A stretch of 64,000 bases of DNA from Extensimonas perlucida (GCF_007655255.1 NZ_VMYE01000008.1:86640-150639), one strand, 5' to 3'. Counted from the first letter of the stretch, positions 30,854 through 41,157 are shown. Notes: a model not told the origin generated them from the sequence alone. A program made the numbers and translations.

Positions 30854-32138
30854 ATGCCAGCCAGCGACCCCATCATCATGCCCCCGCAGGACACCCACGC
30901 CGCCTACCACCTGCACCGCGCGCAGCTCACGCCGCAGATGCGCGGCGTGCTCGAGCGCATGGCGCGCGCCGCGCGGCCGCCGCTGCACAACCTCACGCCG
31001 CAGGCGGCCCGCGCCGCTTACGCTGCCGGCGCCGAAGTGCTCGAAGTGCCGCGCGCGCCCCTGCCGCGCGTGGAAGACCTGCACATCCCGGCGCGTGACG
31101 GCTGGCCGCTGCCCGCGCGCCTTTATGCGCCCAGCACCCGCGCACAGGCACCAGCACTGCCGCTGCTGCTGTACCTGCACGGCGGCGGCTTCACCATAGG
31201 CAGCATTGCCACGCACAACATCCTGTGCCGCGAGCTGGCGCGGCGCACGCCCTGCATGGTGGTGTCGCTGGACTACCGCCTCGCGCCCGAGCACCCCTTT
31301 CCCACGGCCACGCACGATGCCTGGGACGCGCTGGCCTGGCTCGCGCAGCATGCGCCCGCGCTCGGTGCCGACCCAGCACGCCTGGCCGTGGGCGGCGACA
31401 GCGCGGGCGGCACGCTCGCGGCCGTGAGCGCCATCCTCGCGCGCGACGCGGGGCTGCCGCTTGCGCTGCAGTTGCTGATCTACCCCGGCTGCGCGGCGCA
31501 CCAGGACACGCCCTCGCACCGCCGCTACGCGCAGGGGCTGGTGCTCGAGGCGCCAGCGATCGAATGGTTCTTCGGCCACTACGTGCGCAATCCTGCGGAG
31601 CGCACGGACTGGCGCTTTGCGCCCCTGCTTGCGCCCGATGTGGAAGGCGTGGCGCCGGCCTGGATCGGCCTGGCCGAGTGCGACCCGCTCGTCGATGAGG
31701 GCTTGGGAGCCTATTTCGGCAGAAAACATGCCTCGCGTTGCGATCAGGGGCGGATGGATGCAAGGCGCAGCGCGCCGTCCATGCTACATGCCTGGACAAG
31801 CGCAGCAACGCCGCAGACGCCGCCCCTGATCGCAACCCGAAGGGCCATGGCCTTGCGCGCCCCTGGCGGTGTTGCAGGTGGCTCGTGGAGCACCGCTCCA
31901 CGTCGCCCCCTGCGCCTAGCCAGGCATCGCGCAAGGCCATGGCGCGAGGCATGTTTCCTGCCGAAATAGGCTCTTAAACTACGCTGACAAGCTGCGCGCC
32001 GCGGGCGTGCCCGTGGAGCTCGAAATCTACCGCGGCGTGACGCACGAATTCATCAAAATGGGCCGCGTGCTGCCCGAAGCGCGCCAGGCCCACGCAGACG
32101 CGGCGCGCGCCCTGCGTCGCGCTTTCGAAGGGAACTGA
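30854..32138 (+). pseudogene. Alpha/beta-hydrolase (HSL-family esterase) gene disrupted by a miniature element
   Basis: The N-terminal part (30854-31704) is a normal esterase: LYLHGGGFTIGS (oxyanion HGGG), GGDSAGGTLAA (nucleophile Ser), LDYRLAPEHPFP, and AECDPLVDEGL with the acid residue. Reading then runs into a 267-bp palindromic element and a stop. The missing C-terminus resumes at about 31974 in another frame with YADKLRAAGV and GVTHEFIKMGR, which holds the catalytic His, ending at 32138. Deleting 271 bases restores one frame reading DEGLNYADKL. The His and the last 50 residues are lost, so the enzyme should be inactive. An alternative start is ATG 30878. Confidence 0.9.
31707..31973. mobile_element. 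267-bp non-coding miniature inverted-repeat element (MITE-like)
   Basis: Ends are 31-bp inverted repeats (31707-31737 and 31943-31973) beginning GAGCCTATTTCGGCAG with one mismatch. Inside are two more perfect stems: 17 bp (31737-31753 with 31820-31836) and 16 bp (31844-31859 with 31928-31943). Together they would fold as a three-way cruciform. No transposase is present. A CTT on both sides may be a target duplication, but this is weak. It interrupts the esterase gene. Confidence 0.88.
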
Positions 32139-32140
32139 AC

Positions 32141-32998
32141 ATGCACCGCAAAGACTTCCGCTGCCTGCTGCGCCTGCGCGTGCGCTGGGCCGAGGTGGAC
32201 ATGCAAAAAATCGTCTTCAACGGCCACTACCTGACCTACATCGACACGGCCATGTCCGAATACTGGCGCGCCGTCGCGCTGCCTTATGAGGCCGCGATGC
32301 AGGTGCTGGGCGGCGAGATGGTGGTGAAGAAGGCCACGCTCGAATACCACGCGCCGGCGCGTGTGGACGACGCGCTGCAGGTCGGCATGCGCTGCGCGCA
32401 CCTGGGCAATTCCTCGTGCCGCTTCATCGCGGCCATCTTCCGCGACGACAAGCCGCTGGTCTCGGGCGAGATCGTGTACGTGTTTTCCGACCTGCAAACG
32501 CAGACTTCGCGCCCCATCCCCGCCGCACTGCGCGACATCTTTGCCGACTATGAGGCGGGCGCCGAGATGGTGGAGGTGCGCACCGGCGACTGGAACACGC
32601 TGGGGCGCGACGCCACGCAGCTGCGCATGGCCGTGTTCGTGCACGAGCAGGGCATCCCCGCCGAGGAAGACGCAGACGCCTTCGACCCCACGGCCTTGCA
32701 CGCGGTGGCCTACAACCGGCTCGGCATGCCCGTGGCCACGGGCCGGCTCACGCAGGAGTCGCAGGGCGTGGCGCGCATAGGCCGCATGGCCGTGGAGCAC
32801 TCGGTACGCGGCCAGCAGTGGGGGCGCAGGATTCTCGAAGCGCTGCTGGCCGCGGCACGCGCCCGCGGCGACCGCGTCGCGCAGCTGCACGCGCAGTGCA
32901 GCGCCGAGGGCTTTTACCGCCGCGCGGGTTTCGAGACCGTGGGCGCGCCCTACGAAGAAGCAGGCATCGCGCACGTGACCATGCAGCGCGCCTTGTGA
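32141..32998 (+). CDS. Fusion of a 4HBT hotdog thioesterase and a GNAT acetyltransferase
   Basis: 285 residues. Residues 1-135 are a YbgC/FadM-type hotdog domain (RVRWAEVDMQKIVFNGHYLTYID, with the Asp-x-x-x-x-Val-x-x-x-x-Tyr pattern). Residues about 140-285 are an acetyltransferase (LRMAVFVHEQGIPAEEDAD, then RIGRMAVEHSVRGQQWG for acetyl-CoA binding and FYRRAGFETVG). It presumably hydrolyses an acyl-CoA and acetylates an unknown acceptor. It starts two bases after the remnant esterase stop, so it was probably the second gene of an esterase operon and now depends on read-through of the insertion. Confidence 0.88.
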   Translation: MHRKDFRCLLRLRVRWAEVDMQKIVFNGHYLTYIDTAMSEYWRAVALPYEAAMQVLGGEMVVKKATLEYHAPARVDDALQVGMRCAHLGNSSCRFIAAIFRDDKPLVSGEIVYVFSDLQTQTSRPIPAALRDIFADYEAGAEMVEVRTGDWNTLGRDATQLRMAVFVHEQGIPAEEDADAFDPTALHAVAYNRLGMPVATGRLTQESQGVARIGRMAVEHSVRGQQWGRRILEALLAAARARGDRVAQLHAQCSAEGFYRRAGFETVGAPYEEAGIAHVTMQRAL

Positions 32999-33008
32999 AG
33001 CGGCCCGC

Positions 33009-33956
33009 TCACACTTCTTCAAGCAACGGGTAAGGCAAAGGCAGCAAGGCAAGCGGCACGGGCTGCGCTGCGGGCTGCGGCACGTGCAGCGGCTGCTCGG
33101 CGGCGGCGGTTTGCAGGCACACGATCGCGTCCACGCCGCCGCCCGGCGCGTCCGCCACCTGCACCACGGTGCCGCAGGGCTGCTCAGGGTCGGATGCAGC
33201 AAAAATCTCCGCCGCAACGGCGATGGGCACGTCGGCGTGCGCGAGATAAGCGCGGCGTTTGAGCGTACCGCGGTACTGGCTGCGCGCCACCACCTCCTGG
33301 CCCGGATAACAGCCTTTGTGGAAGTTCACGCCGCCCACCGACTCGTAGTTGAGCATCTGCGGCACGAATAGATCGACCACGGGCGCGCTCAGCGTGGCGA
33401 CGCCGCTGCGCACCTCGCTCCACAGCCACAGGCCCGCGTCCAAGGCCGGCCCTGCGGGCGCGGGCGCATCCACGGGCCCGACCCAGAGCGCGCGCGGCTG
33501 CCCCAGCGCAGGGTACAAATGCACCACGCTTGCAGCATCAAAATCAGCCTTAGCCCAGGCGGGACGTGCGCTACCAGCTATGGTTTTAACAGCACTGCCG
33601 GCAAGGCCGTAGAGCGCGAATTCTGGCGTGGCGTCGCTCAGGCGCAGCTTGGCGCGCAGCACGAACATGGCCAGGCGCTTGAGCGTGGGTGCGAGCAGGT
33701 CACGGCTGCACAGCAGCAGCACTTCGGTGGCGCTGCGCTTGAAGCCTATGAAGCTCGCCTGCATGCGCCCCTTGGCCGAGAGGAAGGCCGCCAGGCGCGC
33801 GTGCTGCAAATCGAGCTGCAAAAAATCCTGCGTGAGCTGGGCGTGCAGGAAGGCCGCAGCATCCTCGCCCTGCGCGCGCAGCACGCCCAGATGCGTGATC
33901 GGCGCCACGCCGTTGAGGAGCTGAGAGGGATCGGGAGGGTTGGAATCCGTAGGCAT
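33009..33956 (-). CDS. ygfZ: Folate-binding tRNA-modification/Fe-S maintenance protein
   Basis: 315 residues. The signature KGCYPGQEVVAR is present, with the GcvT-like N-terminal LLNGVAPITHLGVLRAQG, HAQLTQDF and LSAKGRMQASF. YgfZ uses tetrahydrofolate and supports Fe-S enzymes such as MiaB. ATG 33956 gives a normal N-terminus. A short in-frame insertion around residues 120-140 coincides with a copy of a short genomic repeat (33568-33584). It is divergent from mltG with 48 bases between the two starts. Confidence 0.92.
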   Translation of the reverse strand: MPTDSNPPDPSQLLNGVAPITHLGVLRAQGEDAAAFLHAQLTQDFLQLDLQHARLAAFLSAKGRMQASFIGFKRSATEVLLLCSRDLLAPTLKRLAMFVLRAKLRLSDATPEFALYGLAGSAVKTIAGSARPAWAKADFDAASVVHLYPALGQPRALWVGPVDAPAPAGPALDAGLWLWSEVRSGVATLSAPVVDLFVPQMLNYESVGGVNFHKGCYPGQEVVARSQYRGTLKRRAYLAHADVPIAVAAEIFAASDPEQPCGTVVQVADAPGGGVDAIVCLQTAAAEQPLHVPQPAAQPVPLALLPLPYPLLEEV

Positions 33957-34004
33957 GGCTCCATTATCATCCCCGCTCTTTTTCTTTGCGCAAAGATACC
34001 TACG

Positions 34005-35003
34005 ATGCTGCGACGCCTGCTGACCCGGCTGCTTGCCGGGGCGCTGCTGGTGCTGCTCGCCCTGGGCGCGGCCAGCGTCTGGTGGCTGCAGCAGCCGCTG
34101 AACCCCGGCCCTGAGACGCTGGAGCTCGCGATCGAACCCGGCACCACGCCGCGCGAGGTCGCGCGCCTTGCCGTGGCCGCGGGGGCGCACAGCGATGCGC
34201 GGCTGCTCTACGCCTGGTTTCGCCTTTCGGGGCAGGACCGGCGCATCAAGGCCGGCAACTACGAAATCCCGCCCGGCACCACGCCGCGCAGCCTGCTGCT
34301 AAAACTGGTGCGCGGAGAGGAGACGCTGCTGGCCTTCACCCTCGTCGAGGGCTGGAACTTCCGGCAGGTGCGTGCGGCGCTCGCGCGCGCCGAGCAGCTC
34401 AAGCCCGATTCGGCCAATTTGTCGGACGAGGCGCTGATGGCGCGCCTGGGCCGCCCCGGCGTCGCGCCCGAGGGGCGCTTTTTCCCGGACACCTACACCT
34501 ACGCCAAAGGCAGCAGCGACCTCGCCATCCTGCGCCGCGCGCTGCACGCGATGGACCGGCAACTGGCCGCGACCTGGGCGCAGCGCGCGCCCGACCTGCC
34601 GCTCACCAGCCCCGACGAGGCCCTGATCCTCGCGAGCCTGGTCGAGAAAGAAACGGGCCTTGCCGCCGACCGCGCGCGCATTGCGGGCGTGTTCATCAAC
34701 CGCCTGCGCGCCGGCATGCTGCTGCAAACCGACCCGAGCGTGATCTACGGCCTGGGCACGGCCTTCGACGGCAACCTGCGCCGGCGCGACCTGCTGGCCG
34801 ACACGCCCTGGAACACCTACACCCGCCCCGGCCTGCCGCCCACGCCCATCGCCATGCCCGGCAAGGCCGCGCTGCTTGCCGCGGTGCAGCCCGAACGCAC
34901 ACGTGCGCTGTATTTCGTCGCACGCGGTGACGGCAGCAGCGAATTCAACGAGTCGCTCGACGCGCACGCGCGCGCCGTGCGCCGCTACCAGCGTGGGCAG
35001 TGA
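34005..35003 (+). CDS. mltG: Endolytic peptidoglycan transglycosylase
   Basis: 332 residues: one N-terminal membrane anchor (LLAGALLVLLALGAASVWWL), a LysM-like region, then the YceG catalytic domain with LIEGWNFRQV-like LVEGWNFRQV, EGRFFPDTY, and the catalytic Glu in ASLVEKETG, then GVFINRL and QTDPSVIYG. It cuts nascent glycan strands at the periplasmic face of the inner membrane. Order mltG-tmk-holB-pilZ-tatD is the conserved proteobacterial arrangement. Confidence 0.95.
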   Translation: MLRRLLTRLLAGALLVLLALGAASVWWLQQPLNPGPETLELAIEPGTTPREVARLAVAAGAHSDARLLYAWFRLSGQDRRIKAGNYEIPPGTTPRSLLLKLVRGEETLLAFTLVEGWNFRQVRAALARAEQLKPDSANLSDEALMARLGRPGVAPEGRFFPDTYTYAKGSSDLAILRRALHAMDRQLAATWAQRAPDLPLTSPDEALILASLVEKETGLAADRARIAGVFINRLRAGMLLQTDPSVIYGLGTAFDGNLRRRDLLADTPWNTYTRPGLPPTPIAMPGKAALLAAVQPERTRALYFVARGDGSSEFNESLDAHARAVRRYQRGQ

Positions 35004-35081
35004 GCGCGAACGGCGCACGGCAAGGCCGCGGAATTTTGGGATGATCGCGCTCTACCCTCTTCTTCCACGACAAGGACTTCC

Positions 35082-35786
35082 ATGGCACGTCCCGGCTTGT
35101 TCATCAGCTTCGAAGGCATAGACGGTGCGGGCAAGTCCTCACACCTCGAGGCGCTCGCGCAGGCGTTTCGCGCGCAGGGGCGCGAGGTGGTGTGCACGCG
35201 CGAGCCCGGCGGCACGCCGCTTGCGGAAAAGCTGCGCGCCCTGCTGCTCACCGAGCCCATGGACGCGCTGACCGAGGCGCTGCTGGCCTTTGCCGCGCGC
35301 CGCGACCACCTCGTGCAGGTCATAGGCCCCGCGCTCGCGCGCGACGCCGTGGTGCTGTGCGACCGCTTCACCGATGCCACCTTCGCCTACCAGGGCGCGG
35401 GCCGGGGTGTGGATTTCGAAATGCTATCGCAGTTGGAGCTGATGGCGCAGACGGGTATTGCGCAAATGCCCGGTTTGATGCTGGAGCCCGACGTGACGCT
35501 CTGGTTCGACCTGCCCCCCGAAACCGCGGCGCAGCGCCTGGCCGGTGTGCGCCTGCCGGACCGCTTCGAGGCGCAGCCCGTGGAATTTTTCCGCCGCGTG
35601 GCGCAGGGCTACGCCGCGCGTGCGGCCGCCGCGCCGCAGCGCTTTGCACGCCTGGACGCCGCGCAGGAGCGCACGCAGGTCTGGCAGCAAATCTGCGCGG
35701 TGCTTGCCGAGCGCGGCTGGCTGCCCGCTCCGGCTGCTGGATCGTCTGCCACCAGCCCAGCCCACATGCCCTCGAACGCCGCATGA
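35082..35786 (+). CDS. tmk: Thymidylate kinase
   Basis: 234 residues, with a C-terminal tail of about 15 residues beyond the usual end. P-loop [36 protein letters not shown], and the lid RLPDRFEAQ are present. Phosphorylates dTMP to dTDP in the cytoplasm. Its stop overlaps the holB start by 4 bases. Confidence 0.96.
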   Translation: MARPGLFISFEGIDGAGKSSHLEALAQAFRAQGREVVCTREPGGTPLAEKLRALLLTEPMDALTEALLAFAARRDHLVQVIGPALARDAVVLCDRFTDATFAYQGAGRGVDFEMLSQLELMAQTGIAQMPGLMLEPDVTLWFDLPPETAAQRLAGVRLPDRFEAQPVEFFRRVAQGYAARAAAAPQRFARLDAAQERTQVWQQICAVLAERGWLPAPAAGSSATSPAHMPSNAA

Positions 35787-36802
35787 GTGCCACCGCCGCC
35801 ACCGCAGTCCCGCCCTGGATTGCCGCGCAGCGCACGCAGCTGCTGGCCCAGCGCGGCCACGCCTGGCTGCTGCACGGCCCCTCGGGCCTGGGGCAGTTGG
35901 CGCTCGCGCTGGAGCTGGTGCGCGCCTGGCTCTGCGACGCGCCGGGCGCGCAAGGCGCCTGCGGCAGCTGCGCGAGCTGCCACGCCATCGCTGTGCACAC
36001 GCACGCCGACCTGTGCGTGCTCATGCCCGAAACCACGCTGCTCGCGCTGGGCTGGCCGCTGCCCGAAAAGGCGCAGGCCGAGATCGACGACAAAAAGCGC
36101 AAGCCCAGCCGCGAAATCCGCGTCGAAGCCATGCGCGAGGCGGTGGAATTCAGCCAGCGCACGGCTGCACGTTCACGCGGCAAGGCCGTGCTGGTCTATC
36201 CGGCCGAGCAGATGAACACCGTCGCGGCCAACGCCCTGCTCAAGACGCTCGAAGAGCCGCCGGGCGACACGCGCTTCGTGCTCGCGAGCGAGGCCGCGCA
36301 CCAGCTTTTGCCCACCATCCGCAGCCGCTGCCTGGGCCACGCCATGGCCTGGCCGCAGGCGGCCGACGCGCTGGCGTGGCTCAAAGCGCAAGGCGTGCCC
36401 GCCGACACCGCGCAGGCCCTGCTGCGCGCCGCGGGAGAGCGCCCCGAGGATGCGCTGGCGCTCGCACACGCGGGCCTCAAGCCGCAGGACTGGGCCGCGC
36501 TGCCACGTGCGCTCGCGCGTGGCGAGGCCGGTGTGCTCGCAGGCCTGGCCCCTACGCAGGTCGTGGGCAGCCTGCAAAAGCTCTGCCACGACCTGCTGGC
36601 CGTGCGCGTGGGCGCCGCGCCGCGCTACTTCGCGCCGGCCGACCTGCCCCAGCCCGCGCAGGCGCCACCGCTTGCCACGCTCACGCGCTGGGCGCGCACC
36701 TTGACGCAGGCGGCGCGCACGGCCGAACACCCTTTCAACCCCGGGCTCATGCTCGAAGCGCTTGTGGCCGGGGCGCAGGCCGTCCTACACTCAGGACGCT
36801 AA
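35783..36802 (+). CDS. holB: DNA polymerase III delta-prime subunit
   Basis: 339 residues. HGPSGLGQ replaces a functional Walker A, as expected for delta-prime, and CGSCASCHA is a zinc module. [13 protein letters not shown] and IRSRCLGH (arginine-finger SRC motif) are present. It is part of the clamp-loader complex that places the sliding clamp on DNA. It begins inside the tmk stop and is followed 16 bases later by pilZ. Confidence 0.95.
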   Translation: MSATAATAVPPWIAAQRTQLLAQRGHAWLLHGPSGLGQLALALELVRAWLCDAPGAQGACGSCASCHAIAVHTHADLCVLMPETTLLALGWPLPEKAQAEIDDKKRKPSREIRVEAMREAVEFSQRTAARSRGKAVLVYPAEQMNTVAANALLKTLEEPPGDTRFVLASEAAHQLLPTIRSRCLGHAMAWPQAADALAWLKAQGVPADTAQALLRAAGERPEDALALAHAGLKPQDWAALPRALARGEAGVLAGLAPTQVVGSLQKLCHDLLAVRVGAAPRYFAPADLPQPAQAPPLATLTRWARTLTQAARTAEHPFNPGLMLEALVAGAQAVLHSGR

Positions 36803-36818
36803 TTTTTTCTCACCCACC

Positions 36819-37172
36819 ATGAGCACATCCACCCCGCGCCCCAGCGTCATGCAGCTGGCCATCAAGGAAAAGGCCGCGCTCTACGCCGCCTACATCCCTT
36901 ATTTCCAGGAAGGCGGCATCTTCGTGCCCACCGAGCGCGAATACCGCCTGGGCGACGACGTCTATGTGCTGCTCACGCTGCCAGAGGGCACGCAACGCTA
37001 CCCCATCGCGGGGCGCGTGGCCTGGATCAACCCGCCCAACGCCAGCGGCAATCGCAAACCGGGCGTGGGCATACAGTTCCCCGCGGACGAAAAGTCACGC
37101 CAGCTCAAGGTCAAGATAGAGGAGATCCTCGGCGCGGCGCTGAATTCCGACCGGCCCACGCAAACGATCTGA
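36819..37172 (+). CDS. pilZ: Type IV pilus assembly PilZ protein
   Basis: 117 residues, a single PilZ domain: YIPYFQEGGIFVPT, GDDVYVLLTLPEG, GRVAWINPP and PGVGIQF. The N-terminal RxxxR c-di-GMP motif is missing, as in the holB-linked PilZ of Pseudomonas and Xanthomonas, which acts in type IV pilus biogenesis rather than by binding c-di-GMP. Position directly after holB supports that assignment. Confidence 0.92.
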   Translation: MSTSTPRPSVMQLAIKEKAALYAAYIPYFQEGGIFVPTEREYRLGDDVYVLLTLPEGTQRYPIAGRVAWINPPNASGNRKPGVGIQFPADEKSRQLKVKIEEILGAALNSDRPTQTI

Positions 37173-37244
37173 GCGCATCTGCACGCCTGCGCCCGCCACT
37201 GCCCCGCCCATTTGCCCGCGCCCTCACCGGCCGGCCGTTGTTGC

Positions 37245-38063
37245 ATGTTCACCGATTCCCACTGCCACCTCACTTTCCCCGAACTCGCTAGTCAGCTGCC
37301 CGCGATCCGCACCGCCATGGCCGCCGCGCAGGTCACGCGCGCGCTGTGCATCTGCACCACGATCGAGGAATTCGAAGAGGTGCACGCGCTCGCCCTGGCC
37401 TACGACAACTTCTGGTGCACCGTGGGCGTGCACCCCGACAACGAGGGCGTGTACGAGCCCACGCAGCAGGACTTGCAGCAGCGCGCCACGCTGCCGCGCG
37501 TGCTCGCGATCGGCGAGACGGGGCTGGACTATTACGGCATGCAAGAGCGCAAGGGCGGGCGCAGCATCGCCGACCTGGAGTGGCAGCGCGCGCGCTTTCG
37601 CACCCACATCCGCGCCGCGCGCGCCTGCGGCAAGCCGCTCGTGGTGCACACCCGCAGCGCCGCGGACGACACCCTGGCCATCCTGCGCGAAGAAGGTGAA
37701 GGCAGCGCAAGCCAAAGCACCGGCCCGAGCGCGGGCGGCGTGTTCCACTGCTTCACCGAGTCGCTGCAGGTGGCGCGCGCCGTGCTCGACCTCGGCTACT
37801 ACCTGTCTTTTTCGGGCATCGTGACCTTCAAGAACGCGCAGGACTTGCGCGACGTGGTCGCCTACGTGCCGCTGGAGCGCATGCTGATCGAGACCGACAG
37901 CCCCTTTCTCGCGCCCGCACCGCACCGCGGCAAGACCAACACCCCGGCCTACGTGCCGCTGGTGGCGCAGCAAATCGCGCAGGTCAAGAGCCTGCCGATA
38001 GCAGCCGTGGCCGAGGCCACGAGCCGCAATTTCGACGCGCTGTTTCGCCCCGGCGCGGCTTGA
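37245..38063 (+). CDS. TatD-family metal-dependent hydrolase/DNase (YcfH type)
   Basis: 272 residues. Metal-site motifs [29 protein letters not shown] and ETDSPFLAP are all present. Members hydrolyse DNA ends or related phosphodiesters with divalent metal. Start ATG 37245 gives the canonical FTDSHCHL terminus. A Gly/Ser-rich stretch near residue 150 is longer than in E. coli YcfH. It belongs to the tmk-holB-pilZ gene string. Confidence 0.93.
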   Translation: MFTDSHCHLTFPELASQLPAIRTAMAAAQVTRALCICTTIEEFEEVHALALAYDNFWCTVGVHPDNEGVYEPTQQDLQQRATLPRVLAIGETGLDYYGMQERKGGRSIADLEWQRARFRTHIRAARACGKPLVVHTRSAADDTLAILREEGEGSASQSTGPSAGGVFHCFTESLQVARAVLDLGYYLSFSGIVTFKNAQDLRDVVAYVPLERMLIETDSPFLAPAPHRGKTNTPAYVPLVAQQIAQVKSLPIAAVAEATSRNFDALFRPGAA

Positions 38064-38073
38064 GACGCAGTCC

Positions 38074-38787
38074 ATGAGCGTCCGTTTTCAGACCGTTTTG
38101 TGCCGTTTGCGCTTGCTGGTCTTGCCGTTTGCGCTATTTTTTTCGATGCACACGGGGGCGCGCGCCGGCTCGTATGACGACTTCTTCACGGCCATCATCC
38201 GCGACAACCCCGCCACCATCACCGACTTGCTGCGCCGTGGCTTCGACCCCAACACGCCCAACGAACGCGGCGACAAAGGCCTGCTGCTGGCGCTGCAGCT
38301 CGAATCCGACAAGGTCTTTTTTGCGCTGCTGCAATCGCCCCAGGTGGATGTGAATGCGCACAACGCACGCGGCGAGACGCCGCTCATGCTCGCCGCCATC
38401 AAGGGCAACCTGCCCGCCGTGCAGGCCCTGCTCGCACGCGGCGCCGACGTGAACCAGCCCGGCTGGGCGCCGCTGCACTACGCCGTCTCGGGCGGCACGC
38501 CGCAACATGCACAGATCGTCGCGCTGCTGCTCGAACACTCTGCCTACATCGACGCCACATCGCCCAACGGCAGCACCCCGCTGATGCTGGCCGCGCGCTA
38601 CGGCAGCGATGACATCGTGCGCCTGCTGCTGCAAGAGGGCGCAGACCCGACGCTGAAAAACCAGCTGGGCCTCACGGCACGGGACTTCGCCCTCGACGCC
38701 GAACGCGAACACACCGCGGCCCTGATAGACGCCGCGCTGCGCCAGCGCCCGCCCGGCCAAGCCGCGCCAGAGCGCCGGGGCTGGTGA
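38074..38787 (+). CDS. Exported ankyrin-repeat protein
   Basis: 237 residues. A signal peptide ([18 protein letters not shown] before GSYDD) precedes about five ankyrin repeats from residue 40 to 215, for example [20 protein letters not shown] and [21 protein letters not shown]. Likely a periplasmic protein-binding adaptor. It follows the tatD gene by 10 bases and is convergent with the decarboxylase gene, with 3 bases between stops. Confidence 0.9.
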   Translation: MSVRFQTVLCRLRLLVLPFALFFSMHTGARAGSYDDFFTAIIRDNPATITDLLRRGFDPNTPNERGDKGLLLALQLESDKVFFALLQSPQVDVNAHNARGETPLMLAAIKGNLPAVQALLARGADVNQPGWAPLHYAVSGGTPQHAQIVALLLEHSAYIDATSPNGSTPLMLAARYGSDDIVRLLLQEGADPTLKNQLGLTARDFALDAEREHTAALIDAALRQRPPGQAAPERRGW

Positions 38788-38790
38788 CAA

Positions 38791-41157
38791 TCAAAGAATC
38801 CTGCCGTAAGGCCCGTCGTCGCCCAGCTGCACCAGGTTGTCGGCGGTGGCCAGGTGTTTGGGTTGCCGATGCGGTTTTTGGGCCACGCAGTCGGCATAAA
38901 AGCGCACCTGGCCGTGCGCGTCGATCTCTTCGACCAGGCCATGGATGTCGGTCTCGAAGCCCGGGCACAGCTTGGCAAACTCGCGCGCAAACTTGAGGTA
39001 ATCGACGATCTTGCGGTTGAATACCTCACCCGGGATCAAGAGCGGAATGCCCGGCGGATAGGGCGTGAGCAGGCCCACGGTGATGCGGCCTTCGAGGTGG
39101 TCGATCTCCACGCGCTCGGTCTTGCGCTGCGCAATGTGCGCGTAGGCGTCGGCCGGGTTCATCGCCGGCTGCAGGTCCGACAGGTACATCTCGGTCGTGA
39201 GGCGCGCGATGTCGTACTTGGCGTACATCTCGTGCACATGCTGGCACAAGTCGCGCAGGCCCATGCGCTCGTAGCGCCGATGCTGCTGGCAGAACTCGGG
39301 CAGGATGCGCCACATGGGCTGGTTTTTCTCGTAATCGTCCTTGAACTGCTGCAGCGCCGTGAGCAAGGTGTTCCAGCGGCCCTTGGTGATGCCGATGGTG
39401 AACATGATGAAAAAGCTGTAGAGCCCGGTCTTTTCGACCACCACGCCGTGCTCGGCCAAGTATTTGGTGACGATGGACGCGGGGATGCCCGTGGGGTCGA
39501 ACTTGCCGTCGAGGTTCAGCCCCGGCGTGACGATGGTGGACTTGATCGGGTCGAGCATGTTGAAGCCGTCGGCCAGCTCGCCGAAGCCGTGCCAATCGTC
39601 ACCCGCAACACCGGCGCTGCGGCCATCACGGCGGAAGATCCAGTCCTCGGCGCGGCCAATGTCCTCTTCGACGAGTTTTTGCGGCCCCCAGACCTTGAAC
39701 CACCAGTCGTTCTCGCCAAACTCGGCCTCGACCTTGCGCATCGCGCGGCGAAAGTCCAGCGCCTCGAGGATGCTCTCCTCGACCAGCGCCGTGCCGCCGG
39801 GCGGCTCCATCATCGCCGCGGCCACGTCGCAGCTCGCGATGATGCTGTATTGCGGGCTGGTGCTGGTGTGCATCAGATAGGCTTCGTTGAACAGGTGCCG
39901 GTCGAGCTTGATGGTTTGCGAGTCCTGCACGAGCACATGGCTCGCCTGGCTGATGCCGGCCAGCAACTTGTGGATCGACTGCGTCGAATACACCACCGAA
40001 TGCCTGGGGCGCGCGCGCTTTTTGCCCATGGCGTGGTAGCTGCCGTAAAACGGGTGAAACGCCGCGTGCGGCAGCCAGGCCTCGTCGAAGTGCAGGTTGT
40101 CCACGTAGCCGTCGACCATGGACTTGATGGTTTCGGTGTTGTAGAGCACGCCGTCGTAGGTGGACTGCGTGAGCGTGAGCACGCGCGGGCGGACTTTTTT
40201 CACGTCCACGCCTTGCAGCAGCGGGTTCGCGCGCATCTTGGCCTCTATGGCGGCGGGCGCGAACTCGCTTTGCGGGATCGGCCCGATGATGCCGAAGTGG
40301 TTGCGCGTGGGCTTGAGGAACACGGGGATCGCGCCCGTCATGATGATGCTGTGCAGCACCGACTTGTGGCAGTTGCGATCGACCACCACCACGTCGCCCG
40401 GCGCCACCGTGTGGTGCCAGACGATCTTGTTCGACGTGCTGGTGCCGTTGGTCACGAAAAAGCAGTGGTCGGCGTTGAAGATGCGCGCCGCGTTGCGCTC
40501 GCTCTCGCCGATGGCGCCGTTGTGGTCGAGCAGCTGGCCCAGCTCCTCGACTGCATTGCAAACGTCGGCGCGCAGCATGTTTTCACCGTAGAACTGGTGG
40601 TACATCTGGCCGATCGGGCTTTTGAGAAAGGCCACGCCGCCCGAATGCCCGGGGCAGTGCCACGAATACGAACCGTCTTCGGCGTAGTCGAGCAGCGCCT
40701 TGAAAAACGGCGGCTGTATGCCCTCGAGGTAGCTCTTGGCCTCGCGCACGATGTGCTTGGCGACGAACTCGGGCGTGTCCTCGAACATATGGATGAAGCC
40801 GTGCAGCTCGCGCAGGATGTCGTTGGGCAGGTGGCGGCTGGTCTTGGTCTCGCCGTGCAGGTAAATGGGCACGTCGGTGTTCTTGCGCCGCACCTGCTCG
40901 ATGAAGCTGCGCAGGTTCAGCACCGCAGGGTCCAGGTCCGGCCCGGGTGTGAATTCCTCGTCGTCGATCGACAAAATGAAGGCGCTGGCGCGGCTTTGCT
41001 GCTGCGCAAACTGCGACAAGTCGCCATAACTGGTCACGCCCAGCACCTCGAAGCCTTCGGCCTCTATGGCCTGCGCCAGCGCGCGAATGCCCAGCCCCGA
41101 GGTGTTTTCGGAGCGGTAGTCTTCGTCGATGATGACGATGGGAAAACGAAACTTCAT
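38791..41157 (-). CDS. PLP-dependent arginine/lysine/ornithine decarboxylase
   Basis: 788 residues with the three-part layout of the inducible basic amino-acid decarboxylases: an N-terminal receiver-like wing (VIIDEDYRSENTSGLG), the aminotransferase-fold core with WHCPGHSGG, TNGTSTSNKIV, HFDEAWL and the PLP Lys in STQSIHKLLAG, and a C-terminal domain with PYPPGIPLLIPGE. It decarboxylates arginine or a related amino acid to a polyamine or agmatine and may support acid tolerance. Substrate choice is not certain. It is divergent from the NfeD-like gene across 194 bases. Confidence 0.93.
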   Translation of the reverse strand: MKFRFPIVIIDEDYRSENTSGLGIRALAQAIEAEGFEVLGVTSYGDLSQFAQQQSRASAFILSIDDEEFTPGPDLDPAVLNLRSFIEQVRRKNTDVPIYLHGETKTSRHLPNDILRELHGFIHMFEDTPEFVAKHIVREAKSYLEGIQPPFFKALLDYAEDGSYSWHCPGHSGGVAFLKSPIGQMYHQFYGENMLRADVCNAVEELGQLLDHNGAIGESERNAARIFNADHCFFVTNGTSTSNKIVWHHTVAPGDVVVVDRNCHKSVLHSIIMTGAIPVFLKPTRNHFGIIGPIPQSEFAPAAIEAKMRANPLLQGVDVKKVRPRVLTLTQSTYDGVLYNTETIKSMVDGYVDNLHFDEAWLPHAAFHPFYGSYHAMGKKRARPRHSVVYSTQSIHKLLAGISQASHVLVQDSQTIKLDRHLFNEAYLMHTSTSPQYSIIASCDVAAAMMEPPGGTALVEESILEALDFRRAMRKVEAEFGENDWWFKVWGPQKLVEEDIGRAEDWIFRRDGRSAGVAGDDWHGFGELADGFNMLDPIKSTIVTPGLNLDGKFDPTGIPASIVTKYLAEHGVVVEKTGLYSFFIMFTIGITKGRWNTLLTALQQFKDDYEKNQPMWRILPEFCQQHRRYERMGLRDLCQHVHEMYAKYDIARLTTEMYLSDLQPAMNPADAYAHIAQRKTERVEIDHLEGRITVGLLTPYPPGIPLLIPGEVFNRKIVDYLKFAREFAKLCPGFETDIHGLVEEIDAHGQVRFYADCVAQKPHRQPKHLATADNLVQLGDDGPYGRIL

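Noticed and set aside
29900..31729. 609-codon minus-strand frame across the hydratase and esterase genes
   Set aside because: Spans two unrelated genes on the other strand, including the insertion boundary; no motif recognised.
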